Shown piece after piece: positions 7,238-16,206 of a stretch of 64,000 bases of DNA. Numbering within the stretch: position 1 is the first letter of the stretch; the number at the start of each line of letters is the position of its first letter. The stretch comes from Terrabacter sp040702505. GTDB lineage: Bacteria > Actinomycetota > Actinomycetes > Actinomycetales > Dermatophilaceae. The stretch covers positions 310,001-374,000 of the forward strand of contig NZ_JBFBLC010000002.1 of NCBI RefSeq assembly GCF_040702505.1, given 5' to 3'. The notes under the pieces are model-generated. The model saw only the letters and a list, made by a program, of their open reading frames with translations. It was not told the DNA's origin and searched no databases. Position numbers and translations under genes: made by a program.

Positions 7238-8998
7238 TCAGCCGCGGTGCTTGTCGGCCTTGATGGTCTCGCGCTCCTGGCCGGCACCTGCAGCCTCGAT
7301 CGCCTCGTGCTCTCCGGTGAGAGCGGCTGCGTGGTCGTGCTCGTGGTGGGCGGCCTCGAGCTCGGCCGGGGTGGCGGGCGGCACCCGGTCCTTGAAGTAG
7401 AACCTCGAGAACTTCGCGCGCAGACGCTGCTTGCGGGCCACCGGGTTGTCGACGCCGTTCGCGTCGGTGGCGGCGGCCAGCTGCAGGGGAGCAGGGGCCT
7501 CGTGCTGCACGAGGGCCCAGCGCTCCTCGGGCGTCAGCGGGGCGTGGATCTCCTCGAAGCGACCGTCGGCGTAGCGCCAGATCGTGCCGGTCTCGCGGCC
7601 GTGGAGGACCTTCTGGCGGTCGGCGCGCTGCAGGCTGAGGCAGATGCGCTTGGTGATCCAGAAGCTGATCGGCGGTGCGATGAAGAAGAGCAGGCGCAGC
7701 ATCTGCGTGATGTCGTTGATCGACAGGTGCAGCTTGATGGCCATGAGGTCGTTGCCGGCCGCCATGAAGAGCACGACGTACATCGAGATGCCGGCGACGC
7801 CGATCGCGGTGCGGGTGGGCGCGTTGCGCGGGCGGTCGAGCAGGTGGTGCTCACGCTTGTCGCCGGTGACCCAGGCCTCGACGAACGGGTAGGCGCCGAT
7901 GATGCCCCACATGATCGGCAGGAGCAGGATCGAGCCGGGGAAGATGTTCATGCTCCAGGTGAAGCCGAACGTCTCGAACTCGAGCCAGCCCGGGAGCAGG
8001 CGCAGCGCGCCGTCCGCGAAGCCCATGTACCAGTCGGGCTGGGATCCGGCGGTGATCGCCGAGGGGTCGTACGGCCCGTAGGCCCAGATCGGGTTGATCG
8101 TCACGACGGCGGAGATCAGCGCGATCACGCCGAACACGATGAAGAAGAACCCACCGGCCTTGGCGATGTAGACGGGGAGCAGCGGGTAGCCGACCACGTT
8201 GCGGTTGGTGCGGCCCGGTCCGGGGAACTGGGTGTGCTTGTGCACGAAGACCAGCAGGATGTGCGCCGTGAAGAGGCCCACGAGGATGGCGGGGATCAGC
8301 AGCACGTGTGCCGAGTAGAGGCGCGGGATGATCGCCTCGCCGGGGAAGGCGCCCCCGAAGATGAAGTAGGCCATGTAGGAGCCGATGACGGGCACCGACT
8401 GGACGAAGCCGTTCATGGCGCGGATACCGGTGCCGGAGAGCAGGTCGTCAGGCAGTGAGTAGCCGGCGAAGCCCTCGATGCAGGCGAGCATCGACAGGAT
8501 CGTGCCGAAGACCCAGTTGATCTCGCGCGGCTTGCGGAAGGCACCGGTGAAGAAAACGCGGGCCATGTGCACGAAGACCGAGACGATGAAGATCAGGGCG
8601 GCCCAGTGGTGGATCTGCCGGATCAGCAGACCACCACGGATGTCGAACGAGATACCCAGGGTGGAGCGGTACGCGTCGGAGACGGTCACGCCCTGCAGCG
8701 GGACGTAGGAACCGTCGTAGACGACAGGGCTGGCGCTCGGCACGAACCAGAACGTCAGGAACGCCCCGGTCAGCAGGCAGATGATCATCGAGTACATCGC
8801 GATCTCGCCGAGCATGAACGACCAGTGGTCGGGGAAGACCTTCTTGGCCAGGAACGAGACGCCCTTGGCGGCGCCGAGGCGGTCGTCCATCCAGCCGGCG
8901 ATGCCTCCCAGAGGCTTCTCGGCGGCAGCTCGTTCGTCGGCCTGACGGTCGCCGGCGCGCAGGGCGTCGGCGGGACGGGACTCGTGAATGGTGCTCAT
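7238..8998 (-). CDS. qcrB: cytochrome bc1 complex cytochrome b subunit
   Basis: Heme b subunit of the menaquinol-oxidising bc1 complex, which in actinobacteria forms a supercomplex with aa3 oxidase. The protein has 586 residues: eight or nine helices, with the heme-binding GFAGYSLPDDLLSGTG region and HVLLIPAILVGLFTAHI typical of QcrB. A long C-terminal cytoplasmic extension (about 120 residues, charged) is characteristic of actinobacteria. The start ATG overlaps the qcrA stop by 4 bp. A longer in-frame extension to 9211 is the antisense-like overlap with qcrA and was rejected. It is the last gene of ctaE-qcrCAB. Confidence 0.96.
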   Translation of the reverse strand: MSTIHESRPADALRAGDRQADERAAAEKPLGGIAGWMDDRLGAAKGVSFLAKKVFPDHWSFMLGEIAMYSMIICLLTGAFLTFWFVPSASPVVYDGSYVPLQGVTVSDAYRSTLGISFDIRGGLLIRQIHHWAALIFIVSVFVHMARVFFTGAFRKPREINWVFGTILSMLACIEGFAGYSLPDDLLSGTGIRAMNGFVQSVPVIGSYMAYFIFGGAFPGEAIIPRLYSAHVLLIPAILVGLFTAHILLVFVHKHTQFPGPGRTNRNVVGYPLLPVYIAKAGGFFFIVFGVIALISAVVTINPIWAYGPYDPSAITAGSQPDWYMGFADGALRLLPGWLEFETFGFTWSMNIFPGSILLLPIMWGIIGAYPFVEAWVTGDKREHHLLDRPRNAPTRTAIGVAGISMYVVLFMAAGNDLMAIKLHLSINDITQMLRLLFFIAPPISFWITKRICLSLQRADRQKVLHGRETGTIWRYADGRFEEIHAPLTPEERWALVQHEAPAPLQLAAATDANGVDNPVARKQRLRAKFSRFYFKDRVPPATPAELEAAHHEHDHAAALTGEHEAIEAAGAGQERETIKADKHRG

Positions 8999-10104
8999 CG
9001 GGCACGCTCCCAGAAACTCGGTCCCACGGGCTCCAGGAAGCCCTGGGGGGCGACGAGGTAGCCCGCGTCGTCGACGGTGATCTTGAGTTGCGGCAGCGGC
9101 CGACGGGCCGGGCCGAAGATGACCTTGCAGTCCTCCGTGACGTCGAAGGTCGACTGGTGGCACGGGCAGAGCAGGTGGTGCGTGGTCTGCTCGTAGAGGC
9201 CCACGGCGCAACCGACGTGCGTGCAGATCTTTGAGTAGGCGACGGTGCCGTCGACGCCCCAGTCCTTGGCCTTCTGCACCGTGATGAGGTCCGGGTCGAG
9301 GCGCATCAGGATGACGGCGGCCTTGGCCTTCTCCTCGAGGACGTCCTTGCCCTCGTCGAGGTACTTCTGGAGGGTCTCGGGCATCACGTGGAAGACGGAG
9401 CCGTTCGTGACCTCCTCGAGGCGGATCGGCGTCATCTCCGGGTCACGCATGAGCCGGATCGGCTTGCCGTCGTTGTACTTGGGATCCCAGATCGTCTCCT
9501 TGAGCTCCCCGACGTTGACCGGTCCGAGGGAGCCGACGACCTGCAGGCCGAGGGGGAGTGCGAACAGGCCCAGGGCACCGCCCAGGGAGTACTTGATGAG
9601 CGGTCGACGCGAGATCTGCGTCGAGGCGACGCCCTCGCTGACCGTGGCGACCGCCTTGGCGCGCTGCTCGGGCGTCGAGGCCTGCTCGTGACGCTCCTCG
9701 ACCATCTCGACGTCGGACATCAGGGTCTTGGCCCAGTGGACCGCCCCGATGCCGATGAGGAAGATCGCGACGCCGAGGGAGAGGCCCAGGACGACGTTCT
9801 GCGTCTTGGCCAGGCCGATGCCGGGGAAGAAGAAGGTCGCCTCGTCGGGGATCGCGAAGTAGCTCACGAGGAAGACGAGGGTGGCCACCATGGACAGGCC
9901 GAACATCGTGGCGACCTGGCGCTCGGCGCGCTTGGCGGCCGCCGGGTCGTCGTCCGCGGCGCGGTGCACGTGCGGCGGCAGGCCGGGGTTCTCGAACCGG
10001 TCCTGGTCGGGGATGAGGTACGCCGGGAGGACGTCGCTCTCGTGGCTGCTCGCCGGGACGAGGGAGGCGCCCGGTGCGGGTTCCGTGGTCTCGTGGTCGT
10101 TCAT
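8995..10104 (-). CDS. qcrA: cytochrome bc1 complex Rieske iron-sulfur subunit
   Basis: Carries the Rieske [2Fe-2S] cluster that takes an electron from menaquinol and hands it to the diheme cytochrome c. The 369-residue protein has an N-terminal part with three membrane helices, as in actinobacterial QcrA. The C-terminal Rieske domain has CTHVGC (Cys294, His296) and CPCHQS (Cys313, His316) supplying the cluster ligands. Its ATG is 49 bp after qcrC, and its stop overlaps qcrB by 4 bp. Confidence 0.97.
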   Translation of the reverse strand: MNDHETTEPAPGASLVPASSHESDVLPAYLIPDQDRFENPGLPPHVHRAADDDPAAAKRAERQVATMFGLSMVATLVFLVSYFAIPDEATFFFPGIGLAKTQNVVLGLSLGVAIFLIGIGAVHWAKTLMSDVEMVEERHEQASTPEQRAKAVATVSEGVASTQISRRPLIKYSLGGALGLFALPLGLQVVGSLGPVNVGELKETIWDPKYNDGKPIRLMRDPEMTPIRLEEVTNGSVFHVMPETLQKYLDEGKDVLEEKAKAAVILMRLDPDLITVQKAKDWGVDGTVAYSKICTHVGCAVGLYEQTTHHLLCPCHQSTFDVTEDCKVIFGPARRPLPQLKITVDDAGYLVAPQGFLEPVGPSFWERAR

Positions 10105-10153
10105 CGGGAAGTGGTCCTGTCGTCGTTCGTGAGCGAGCCGTCGCGGCGGGGGC

Positions 10154-10957
10154 TCATGCGGCCTTCTTGCCGAGCCAGACGGCGCAGCCGATGAGGATGC
10201 CCAGGCCGAACACCCAGGCGAACAGGCCCTCGGAGACCGGACCGAGGTTGCCGAGCGTGAGGCCGCCGACGTTGGTCTCGGACTCCTGCGCCTTGAGGTA
10301 GGAGATGACCTTCTGCTTCGCCTCGGGCGAGATGTTCATGTCGTTGAAGACCGGCATCGACTGCGGTCCGGTGACCATGGCCTCGTAGATGTGCTTCGGC
10401 GAGGTGTTCTGCAGCGACGGGGCGTACTTGCCGCGCGTCAGGGCGCCGCCGGCACCCGCGAAGTTGTGGCACATGGCGCAGTTGACGCGGAAGATCTGGC
10501 CGCCCTCGGCGATCGCCTTGTTGTTCTCCGGCGTGCCGGGCTGGATCACCGTCGTGTACTTCGAGTCCGGGACCGAGGGGCCGGGGCCGAGCGAGGAGAC
10601 GTAGGCGGCGAGTGCGGCGATCTGCTGGTCGTCGAACTTCACCTTGTTGACCGGCGCCTGCACGTTCGGGCCGGGCAGCGGCATACGGCCGGTGCCGACC
10701 TGGAAGTCGACGGAGGCGGCGCCGACACCGACGAGCGAGGGGCCGGACTTCGTGCCCTGGGCCTGCACACCGTGGCACGTGGCGCAGTTGGCGACGAAGA
10801 GGTCCTTGCCCTGGGCCGTCACGTCGGCCGTGGGAGCCGCGGCGTTGGCGTCCTTCGGGGCGAAGAAGGAGTAGGCGCCACCGGTGACGAGCAGGCCCAG
10901 CAGCAGCAGCACCGCGATCGCGGCGGGGTGTCGGCGTCGGGCGGCCAAGGCGTTCAC
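10154..10957 (-). CDS. qcrC: cytochrome bc1 complex diheme cytochrome c subunit
   Basis: A 267-residue membrane-anchored diheme cytochrome c, which in actinobacteria replaces soluble cytochrome c as electron carrier from bc1 to CtaC. An N-terminal signal/anchor helix covers residues 13-32. Two heme sites are CATCH (Cys58, Cys61, His62) and CAMCH (Cys160, Cys163, His164), each followed by a cytochrome c domain. A C-terminal helix (LFAWVFGLGILIGCAVWL) anchors the protein. The start is GTG at 10957. A GGCATAC copy lies inside it. Confidence 0.96.
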   Translation of the reverse strand: MNALAARRRHPAAIAVLLLLGLLVTGGAYSFFAPKDANAAAPTADVTAQGKDLFVANCATCHGVQAQGTKSGPSLVGVGAASVDFQVGTGRMPLPGPNVQAPVNKVKFDDQQIAALAAYVSSLGPGPSVPDSKYTTVIQPGTPENNKAIAEGGQIFRVNCAMCHNFAGAGGALTRGKYAPSLQNTSPKHIYEAMVTGPQSMPVFNDMNISPEAKQKVISYLKAQESETNVGGLTLGNLGPVSEGLFAWVFGLGILIGCAVWLGKKAA

Positions 10958-11018
10958 TGTTGGTTCCTGTCGTCCGTGGAGAGGGTGTTCGAGATCGTCT
11001 GCGTGCTCATGCGCCGGC

Positions 11019-11681
11019 TCAGCGCAGGATGTAGATCGTCGCGAAGAGGGCGATCCACACGACGTCGACGAAGTGCCAGTAGTAGGAGGTCACGACAGCG
11101 CCGGTGGCGTTGGCGTGGGTGTAGCGCCGCGTGGTGAAGGTGCGGGCGATGATGAGCAGGAACGCGATCAGGCCGCCGGTCACGTGCAGACCGTGGAAGC
11201 CGGTCGCCATGTAGAAGACGGAGCCGTAGGCGTCGGAGCTCAGCGTGATGTTGTCGCGGGTCAGCTCGGAGTACTCCATGACCTGGCCGGAGATGAAGAA
11301 GGCGCCGAAGAGGTAGGTCAGGACGTACCACTCGCGCATGCCCCAGCCGCGCAGGTCGAGCAGCCGGCCGGTGCGGGCCTTCTGGCCGCGCTCGGCCTTC
11401 CAGACACCCAGCTGGCACCACACCGAGGAGATGACGAGCACGAGCGTGTTGATGCTCGCGAAGGTCACGTTGAGCTTCTCGGTGTGGGTCGCCCAGAGGT
11501 CGCCGCGGACCGACTTCAGCTGGAAGTACACGGCGAAGAGGCCCGCGAAGAACATGAGCTCGCTGGAGAGCCACACGATGGTGCCGACGGCGACCATGTT
11601 GGGCCGGGTCGCGGGCCCGTGATGGGCCGAATTCGCCACGGTGCTTGAAGGAACTGCCGATGCTGTCGCCACGTTGGACAT
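11019..11681 (-). CDS. ctaE: cytochrome c oxidase subunit III
   Basis: A 220-residue subunit III with the five-helix actinobacterial form. The blocks RPNMVAVGTIVWLSSELMFF, EYSELTRDNITLSSD and FYMATGFHGLHVTGG are diagnostic. It stabilises the aa3 oxidase and heads the ctaE-qcrC-qcrA-qcrB transcript. I place the start at ATG 11681. A GTG three codons earlier (11690) is equally in frame, and neither has a clear ribosome site. Confidence 0.94.
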   Translation of the reverse strand: MSNVATASAVPSSTVANSAHHGPATRPNMVAVGTIVWLSSELMFFAGLFAVYFQLKSVRGDLWATHTEKLNVTFASINTLVLVISSVWCQLGVWKAERGQKARTGRLLDLRGWGMREWYVLTYLFGAFFISGQVMEYSELTRDNITLSSDAYGSVFYMATGFHGLHVTGGLIAFLLIIARTFTTRRYTHANATGAVVTSYYWHFVDVVWIALFATIYILR

Positions 11682-11749
11682 TATTCCCACATTCAGGTCC
11701 GGCTACGCGAGCGCCCCCCCGAAGGGAACGCCTGGTCGCGCAGGTGTAG

Positions 11750-11779
11750 AGGGTTCGTGACCGTTTCGACACGAACCCT
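11750..11779. promoter_or_regulatory. 10-bp inverted repeat upstream of ctaE
   Basis: AGGGTTCGTG at 11750-11759 is repeated as its exact complement CACGAACCCT at 11770-11779, with a 10-nt spacer. The two half-sites are two helical turns apart centre to centre. This suits a dimeric regulator of the ctaE-qcr operon, which starts about 70 bp to the left, or an mRNA hairpin. Confidence 0.5.
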
Positions 11780-11947
11780 GAACAGCCGCCGAGGCCGTCC
11801 GGTGCCTACCCTCCCATGCCCCGCGCGAGGGTTTCGAACAGGTGCCACCTTCAAGGTGTGACCGCTTGTTCCGGGTGCGCCGGGACCCCCGGAGGAGGCA
11901 CGCGATCGGCGCGGCGAGGTGCGTGAGGGAGGTGTTCGGGGTCCCGG

Positions 11948-11953
11948 TAGCAT
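11948..11953 (+). promoter_or_regulatory. -10 hexamer TAGCAT, leaderless type
   Basis: TAGCAT ends 7 nt before the ATG at 11961, so transcription probably starts at or next to the start codon. Confidence 0.5.
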
Positions 11954-11960
11954 CGGGCGC

Positions 11961-12437
11961 ATGACCGCCTCGAACGACAGCGCAGCGCAGGGCACGTCCA
12001 ACACCGTCGCGACGACCGGCTCGACCGGCTCGAGCCGCCCGGTGGCCCAGGTCAGCGTGCTCCTCTACAGCGACGACATCACGACCCGCGACGCCGTGCG
12101 GGCCGCGGTCGGTCGCCGTCCTGCGCGTGACGTGGAGGTCGTGCGCTGGCACGAGTGCGCCACGGCCGACGCCGTGATCAGCGCGGTCGACAACGACCGG
12201 TTCGACATCCTCATCCTCGACGGTGAGGCCGCCAAGGTGGGCGGCCTGGGCCTGGCTCGGCAGCTGAAGAACGAGATCTTCCGGTGCCCCCCGATCATCG
12301 TGCTGACGGGTCGCCCGCAGGACAGCTGGCTCGCCGCCTGGTCGCAGGCCGACCTCGCCGTCCCGCACCCTCTCGATCCGATCGCGCTGACGTCGGCTGT
12401 TGCCACGCTCGCCCGACCGGGCGTGCCGACGGCCTGA
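11961..12437 (+). CDS. receiver-like regulatory protein (no output domain)
   Basis: A 158-residue protein. After about 30 Ser/Thr/Ala-rich residues it folds like a response-regulator receiver: VSVLLYSDDITTRDAV for the first strand and acidic pocket, FDILILDGEAAKVGG for the strand carrying the candidate phospho-Asp, PPIIVLTGRPQDSW for the Thr-containing strand. There is no DNA-binding domain. It lies 2 bp before trpD and is leaderless. No kinase is adjacent, so phosphorylation is uncertain. Confidence 0.7.
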   Translation: MTASNDSAAQGTSNTVATTGSTGSSRPVAQVSVLLYSDDITTRDAVRAAVGRRPARDVEVVRWHECATADAVISAVDNDRFDILILDGEAAKVGGLGLARQLKNEIFRCPPIIVLTGRPQDSWLAAWSQADLAVPHPLDPIALTSAVATLARPGVPTA

Positions 12438-12439
12438 GC

Positions 12440-13492
12440 ATGCCGGCAGACGCTCCCGCGACCTGGCCTGCCCTCCTCAGCGCCCTGATCGCCGGCCACG
12501 ACCTCGACCGGGCGACCACCGAGTGGGCGATGTCCCAGATCATGACGGGGGAGGCGTCACCGTCCCAGGTCGCCGGCTTCCTCGTGGCTCTGCGCGCCAA
12601 GGGCGAGAGCGTCGAGGAGATGCTCGGTCTGGCCGAGCAGATGCTCGCGCACGCGCGGCGCATCGAGGTGCCCGGCCCGAGCCTCGACATCGTCGGCACC
12701 GGTGGCGACCGGGCGCACACGGTCAACATCTCCACCATGGCCTCGATGGTGGTGGCTGCCGCCGGGGTGCGCCTCGTCAAGCACGGCAACCGGGCAGCGT
12801 CCTCGTCCTCGGGCTCGGCCGACGTCCTGGAGGCACTGGGGGTCGACCTGTCGCTCCCGCCCGAGCGCGTGGTCGAGGTGGCGTCCGAGGCGGGCATCAC
12901 GTTCTGCTTCGCGCAGACCTTCCACCCATCCTTCCGTCACACCGCCGTGGCGCGACGGGACCTGGGCATCGGCACCGCCTTCAACTTCCTGGGCCCGCTG
13001 ACCAACCCGGCGCAGCCGACGTATGCGGCTGTGGGCTGCGCTGACGCCCGCATGGCGCCGCTGCTGGCTGGCGTCTTCGCGGATCGCGGCAAGGATGCTG
13101 CCGTGTTCCGCGGTGACGACGGCCTCGACGAGGTCACGGTCTCGACGACGACGCACGTCTGGTGGGTGCGGGAGGGCGTCGTGACGGAGCGCTCGCTCGA
13201 CCCGACCCGTCTCGGCCTGGCGCTGCACCCGATCGAGGCGCTGCGCGGCGGCGACGCGGCTCACAACGCTGGGGTCGTCCGCGACGTCTTCTCGGGTGCG
13301 TCCGGCGCGGTGCGTGACGCGGTGCTGCTCAACGCCGGCATCGCGCTCGCGCTGACCCGACCCGACTCCGGGCCGGCCCAGACCGACTTCGAGGCCGACG
13401 TGCGCGCTGGCATGGATGTCGCCGCCCAGGCCATCGACAGCGGGGCCGCGGCCGCGCTGCTCGACCGCTGGGTCGCGGCGACCCGAAGCTGA
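12440..13492 (+). CDS. trpD: anthranilate phosphoribosyltransferase
   Basis: Transfers the phosphoribosyl group of PRPP to anthranilate, the second committed step of tryptophan synthesis in the cytoplasm. At 350 residues it is of normal length. The PRPP-binding IVGTGGDRAHTVNIST loop is near residue 80 and KHGNRAASSSSGSADVLEALG near residue 113. As in M. tuberculosis, trpD stands alone beside ctaE rather than in a trp operon. The ATG is 2 bp after the receiver-like gene. Confidence 0.96.
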   Translation: MPADAPATWPALLSALIAGHDLDRATTEWAMSQIMTGEASPSQVAGFLVALRAKGESVEEMLGLAEQMLAHARRIEVPGPSLDIVGTGGDRAHTVNISTMASMVVAAAGVRLVKHGNRAASSSSGSADVLEALGVDLSLPPERVVEVASEAGITFCFAQTFHPSFRHTAVARRDLGIGTAFNFLGPLTNPAQPTYAAVGCADARMAPLLAGVFADRGKDAAVFRGDDGLDEVTVSTTTHVWWVREGVVTERSLDPTRLGLALHPIEALRGGDAAHNAGVVRDVFSGASGAVRDAVLLNAGIALALTRPDSGPAQTDFEADVRAGMDVAAQAIDSGAAAALLDRWVAATRS

Positions 13493-13577
13493 GCGCAGCC
13501 GGGCCGCAGCGCTCCCGAACGCAGGCGGCGGGAGGAGGGAAGGCCTCCGAGACGGGCCCCGCCCCTCGGCGTGCGGG

Positions 13578-13859
13578 CTACTCCTCGAGGCCGAGGCTGA
13601 ACGCCGCCTCGAGGTCGTGCGAGGAGTAGGTGCGGAAGGCGATGTGCGTCGACGTGCCGACGATGCCCTGGACCTTGTTGAGGCGATCGGCGATGACGTC
13701 GGCGAACTCCTCGTGGGCCTTGACCCGCACCATGGCGATGAGGTCCGCGTCGCCGGTGACCGAGTAGACCTCCGAGACGGCGGGGATGTCCGCGACGGCC
13801 TCGGCGACCTCGGGGATGCGGTCGACCTCGCAGCTGATCATGACGATGGCGGTGATCAC
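13578..13859 (-). CDS. stand-alone Lrp/AsnC effector-binding domain protein
   Basis: A 93-residue protein consisting only of the alpha-beta RAM domain of Lrp/AsnC regulators (ITAIVMISCEVDRIPEVAEA; VYSVTGDADLIAMVRV; GIVGTSTHIAF). The helix-turn-helix is absent, so it probably binds a small molecule or co-assembles with full-length Lrp proteins. The GTG start has a TAGGGT -10 hexamer 7 nt upstream. It is convergent with trpD. Confidence 0.85.
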   Translation of the reverse strand: MITAIVMISCEVDRIPEVAEAVADIPAVSEVYSVTGDADLIAMVRVKAHEEFADVIADRLNKVQGIVGTSTHIAFRTYSSHDLEAAFSLGLEE

Positions 13860-13866
13860 GGGAGCC

Positions 13867-13872
13867 ACCCTA
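13867..13872 (-). promoter_or_regulatory. -10 hexamer TAGGGT, leaderless type
   Basis: TAGGGT on the minus strand ends 7 nt before the GTG at 13859 of the Lrp-domain gene. It overlaps the 3' end region of the exonuclease gene upstream. Confidence 0.5.
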
Positions 13873-13879
13873 GCCGGGG

Positions 13880-15667
13880 CTAGACCGCCCGGCGCAGGGC
13901 GCTGCCGGTCCGGTGTGCGCGTGCGCCGTGCCGGCGGGGTCCTGCGCTCGCGGCCGGCACGTCGTTGTCGAACCCGATGGCGTCGTGCGCGGAGGCCACA
14001 GCGGGCTCGAGCCGGCTGCGGATCAGGCCCGCGCCTCCGACCGGGCAGGTCCACGACCCGTCGAGCTCGACGATGCGCACTCCCGGAGACTCGAGCCAGC
14101 GCAGGAGGATCTCGGTCTCCTCGGTCAGGGCCGGCGGGTGACCGGGTCGCGGGGTGGGCACGACCTCGGCGGTGGCCTGCATGGCATCGATGTAGGGCAT
14201 GGGGTCGGCCCCGCGCGGGCTCACGGCAGTGCCGGCGAGCCTGCCGTGGCGGATGCTCACCAGCTCCCAGCCGCCGAGGTCGCTGCGGCGTGCCGCGACG
14301 ACCTCGGGGGAGCGGACGAGCGGGGCGAGCCGCTGCGCCCGGGCAGCCCCGCGCACGAGCTGTAGAAACCTGTCGCGCACGCGGGAGGCGTCCTCGAAGC
14401 GCTCCTGCGAGGCGAGCTCCTCGAGACGGCCCTGCAGCAGCTCGGCCGTGGGGCGGGCGTCGCCCGCGAAGATGGCGCGGCAGTCGTCGACGACCACGGC
14501 GTAGTCGCCCTCGCTCTGGGCGCCGGTGCACGGAGCGCCGCACCGCCCCATGTCGGCGAGCGCACAGGCGGTGCCGCGACCGGTGAGCCGCCCGGTGCAC
14601 TGGCGCAGGGGCACCACCTCGTGGACGGCGTCGATCGCAGCCTGGGCGGTGGCGCGGGACCTGAACGGCCCGATGTGGTGGGCGCCGTCGTCGCTGACCC
14701 TCTTGACGATGGACAGCCGTGGGAAGCGCTCGTGCGTCAGCCTGACCCAGACCCCGGACTGGCCGTGCTTGGAGCGGCGGTTGAACCGCGGCTTGTGCTC
14801 GTCGATGAGGCGCAGCTCGCGGACCTGCGCCTCGAGTGCGGTCTGGCAGACGACCGGGTGCACCACCTGGGCCAGCCGCACCATCTCGGCCATGCGGCTG
14901 CGCTGCTCGGAGGCGGTGAAGTAGGTGCGCACCCGCGCGCGGATGTCCTTGCTCGTCCCGACGTAGAGGACCCGGTCGTTGCCGTCCTTGAAGAGGTAGA
15001 CGCCCGGGGCGCTCGGCAGCGGGTCGGCCAGGAACCGCTTGCGGCGCTGGGACGGTGTCACCCGTGAGCTGTAGCTCGAGAGCTCCTCGAACGTGTGCAC
15101 CCCGAGGTTGCCCACCCGCTCGATGAGCCCGTGGAGGACGTCGACGGTGGCCCGCGCGTCGTGGAGTGCACGGTGGTCGGGCGTGGTCGGCGAGCCGAAG
15201 ACCTGGGCGAGGGAGGAGAGCCGGTGGTTGGGGGACTCGTCGCGCACGACGAGCTGCCGCGCCAGCTGCAGCGTGTCGAGCACGGGAAAGCCCGGCCAGG
15301 CGGCCCCCACGCGTGCCGCAGCCGCCTTGAGGAAGCCGATGTCGAAGCCGGCGTTGTGGGCCACCAGCACGCTGCCGGCGGCGAACTCGAGGAACGCGGG
15401 CAGGGCGCTGTCGATGCGTGGCGCGTCCCGCACCATCGCGTCGGTGATGCCCGTGAGGACCGAGATGAACGCCGGGATGGGCTCCGACGGGTTGACCAGG
15501 GTCTGGAACTCGCCGAGCACCTCACCGGCCCGGACCTTGACGGCGCCGATCTCGGTGATGCCGCACTGTGCCGGCGTGCCGCCGGTGGTCTCGAGGTCCA
15601 CGACGACGAAGGTGACGTCGGCCAGGGAGGTGCCGAGGTCGTCGAACGTGGACTGGATCGCCTGCAT
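13880..15667 (-). CDS. DEDDh exonuclease fused to UvrC-like GIY-YIG nuclease
   Basis: About 595 residues with two nuclease modules. The N-terminal DEDDh 3'-5' exonuclease, like the DnaQ epsilon subunit, has VVDLETTGG near residue 19 and HNAGFD, HDARATVD further on. A GIY-YIG domain follows (APGVYLFKDGNDRVLYVGTSKDIRARV), then a UvrC-type middle region with a Cys cluster (CxGxCxGxC-like). It matches M. tuberculosis Rv2191. A role in repair or end processing is inference. I start at ATG 15667, since upstream residues to 15748 look non-coding. Confidence 0.88.
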   Translation of the reverse strand: MQAIQSTFDDLGTSLADVTFVVVDLETTGGTPAQCGITEIGAVKVRAGEVLGEFQTLVNPSEPIPAFISVLTGITDAMVRDAPRIDSALPAFLEFAAGSVLVAHNAGFDIGFLKAAAARVGAAWPGFPVLDTLQLARQLVVRDESPNHRLSSLAQVFGSPTTPDHRALHDARATVDVLHGLIERVGNLGVHTFEELSSYSSRVTPSQRRKRFLADPLPSAPGVYLFKDGNDRVLYVGTSKDIRARVRTYFTASEQRSRMAEMVRLAQVVHPVVCQTALEAQVRELRLIDEHKPRFNRRSKHGQSGVWVRLTHERFPRLSIVKRVSDDGAHHIGPFRSRATAQAAIDAVHEVVPLRQCTGRLTGRGTACALADMGRCGAPCTGAQSEGDYAVVVDDCRAIFAGDARPTAELLQGRLEELASQERFEDASRVRDRFLQLVRGAARAQRLAPLVRSPEVVAARRSDLGGWELVSIRHGRLAGTAVSPRGADPMPYIDAMQATAEVVPTPRPGHPPALTEETEILLRWLESPGVRIVELDGSWTCPVGGAGLIRSRLEPAVASAHDAIGFDNDVPAASAGPRRHGARAHRTGSALRRAV

Positions 15668-15848
15668 GCCCTGGACCGTATGCCGGGCCACCGACAACGG
15701 CGTGAAGGCGCGGCCGGGCGGCACTGCGCTGCAGGCATCCTCGTCCACCGCCCTCTCGGGGCAGCGGGTCGTCCCCGCGGGGGCTGTCGGTGGCTGGACC
15801 TAGCGTCTCTCCTGACAGATCGCAAGGAGAGACGAAAGGTGGACCAGG

Positions 15849-16139
15849 ATGCTCGTCGACTGCCAGACCTGCCCCGTGCGGGACGTCCACTGCGCGGACT
15901 GCATGGTCACCGCGCTGACGGCGATTCCCATGCGCCCCGGCGCCAGTGCGTCCGGACCCGACCCTCACGAAGGAGATCGGTTCGACACCCGCACGGTGCC
16001 GCTCGACCGGGCCGAGCGGCGCGCCGTCTCCGCGTTCCTGGCGGCAGGACTCGTCACCACGGCCGTTGCCAACGCCGCGCGAGCCGAGGTCACGTCAGCG
16101 GGTCACGCCGCCGGTCACGCCACCCGTCGGGCGGTGTGA
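15849..16139 (+). CDS. small Cys-rich protein, conserved in actinobacteria
   Basis: A 96-residue protein whose N-terminus has two CxxC pairs (Cys5, Cys8, Cys15, Cys18: CQTCPVRDVHCADC), a likely zinc knuckle. The rest is Ala-rich with a predicted helix (RAERRAVSAFLAAGLVTTAVANAARA). Function is unknown. It reads away from the exonuclease gene. A TAGCGT hexamer at about 15800 and the AAGGAGAG/AAAGG stretch before the ATG suggest its own promoter and ribosome site. Confidence 0.7.
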   Translation: MLVDCQTCPVRDVHCADCMVTALTAIPMRPGASASGPDPHEGDRFDTRTVPLDRAERRAVSAFLAAGLVTTAVANAARAEVTSAGHAAGHATRRAV

Positions 16140-16206
16140 GGGCGCGGCGAGCCCAGTGCACGCTGTGCGGCGCGACCCAGGCCGGACGCCGTGACACCAT
16201 GACGCG

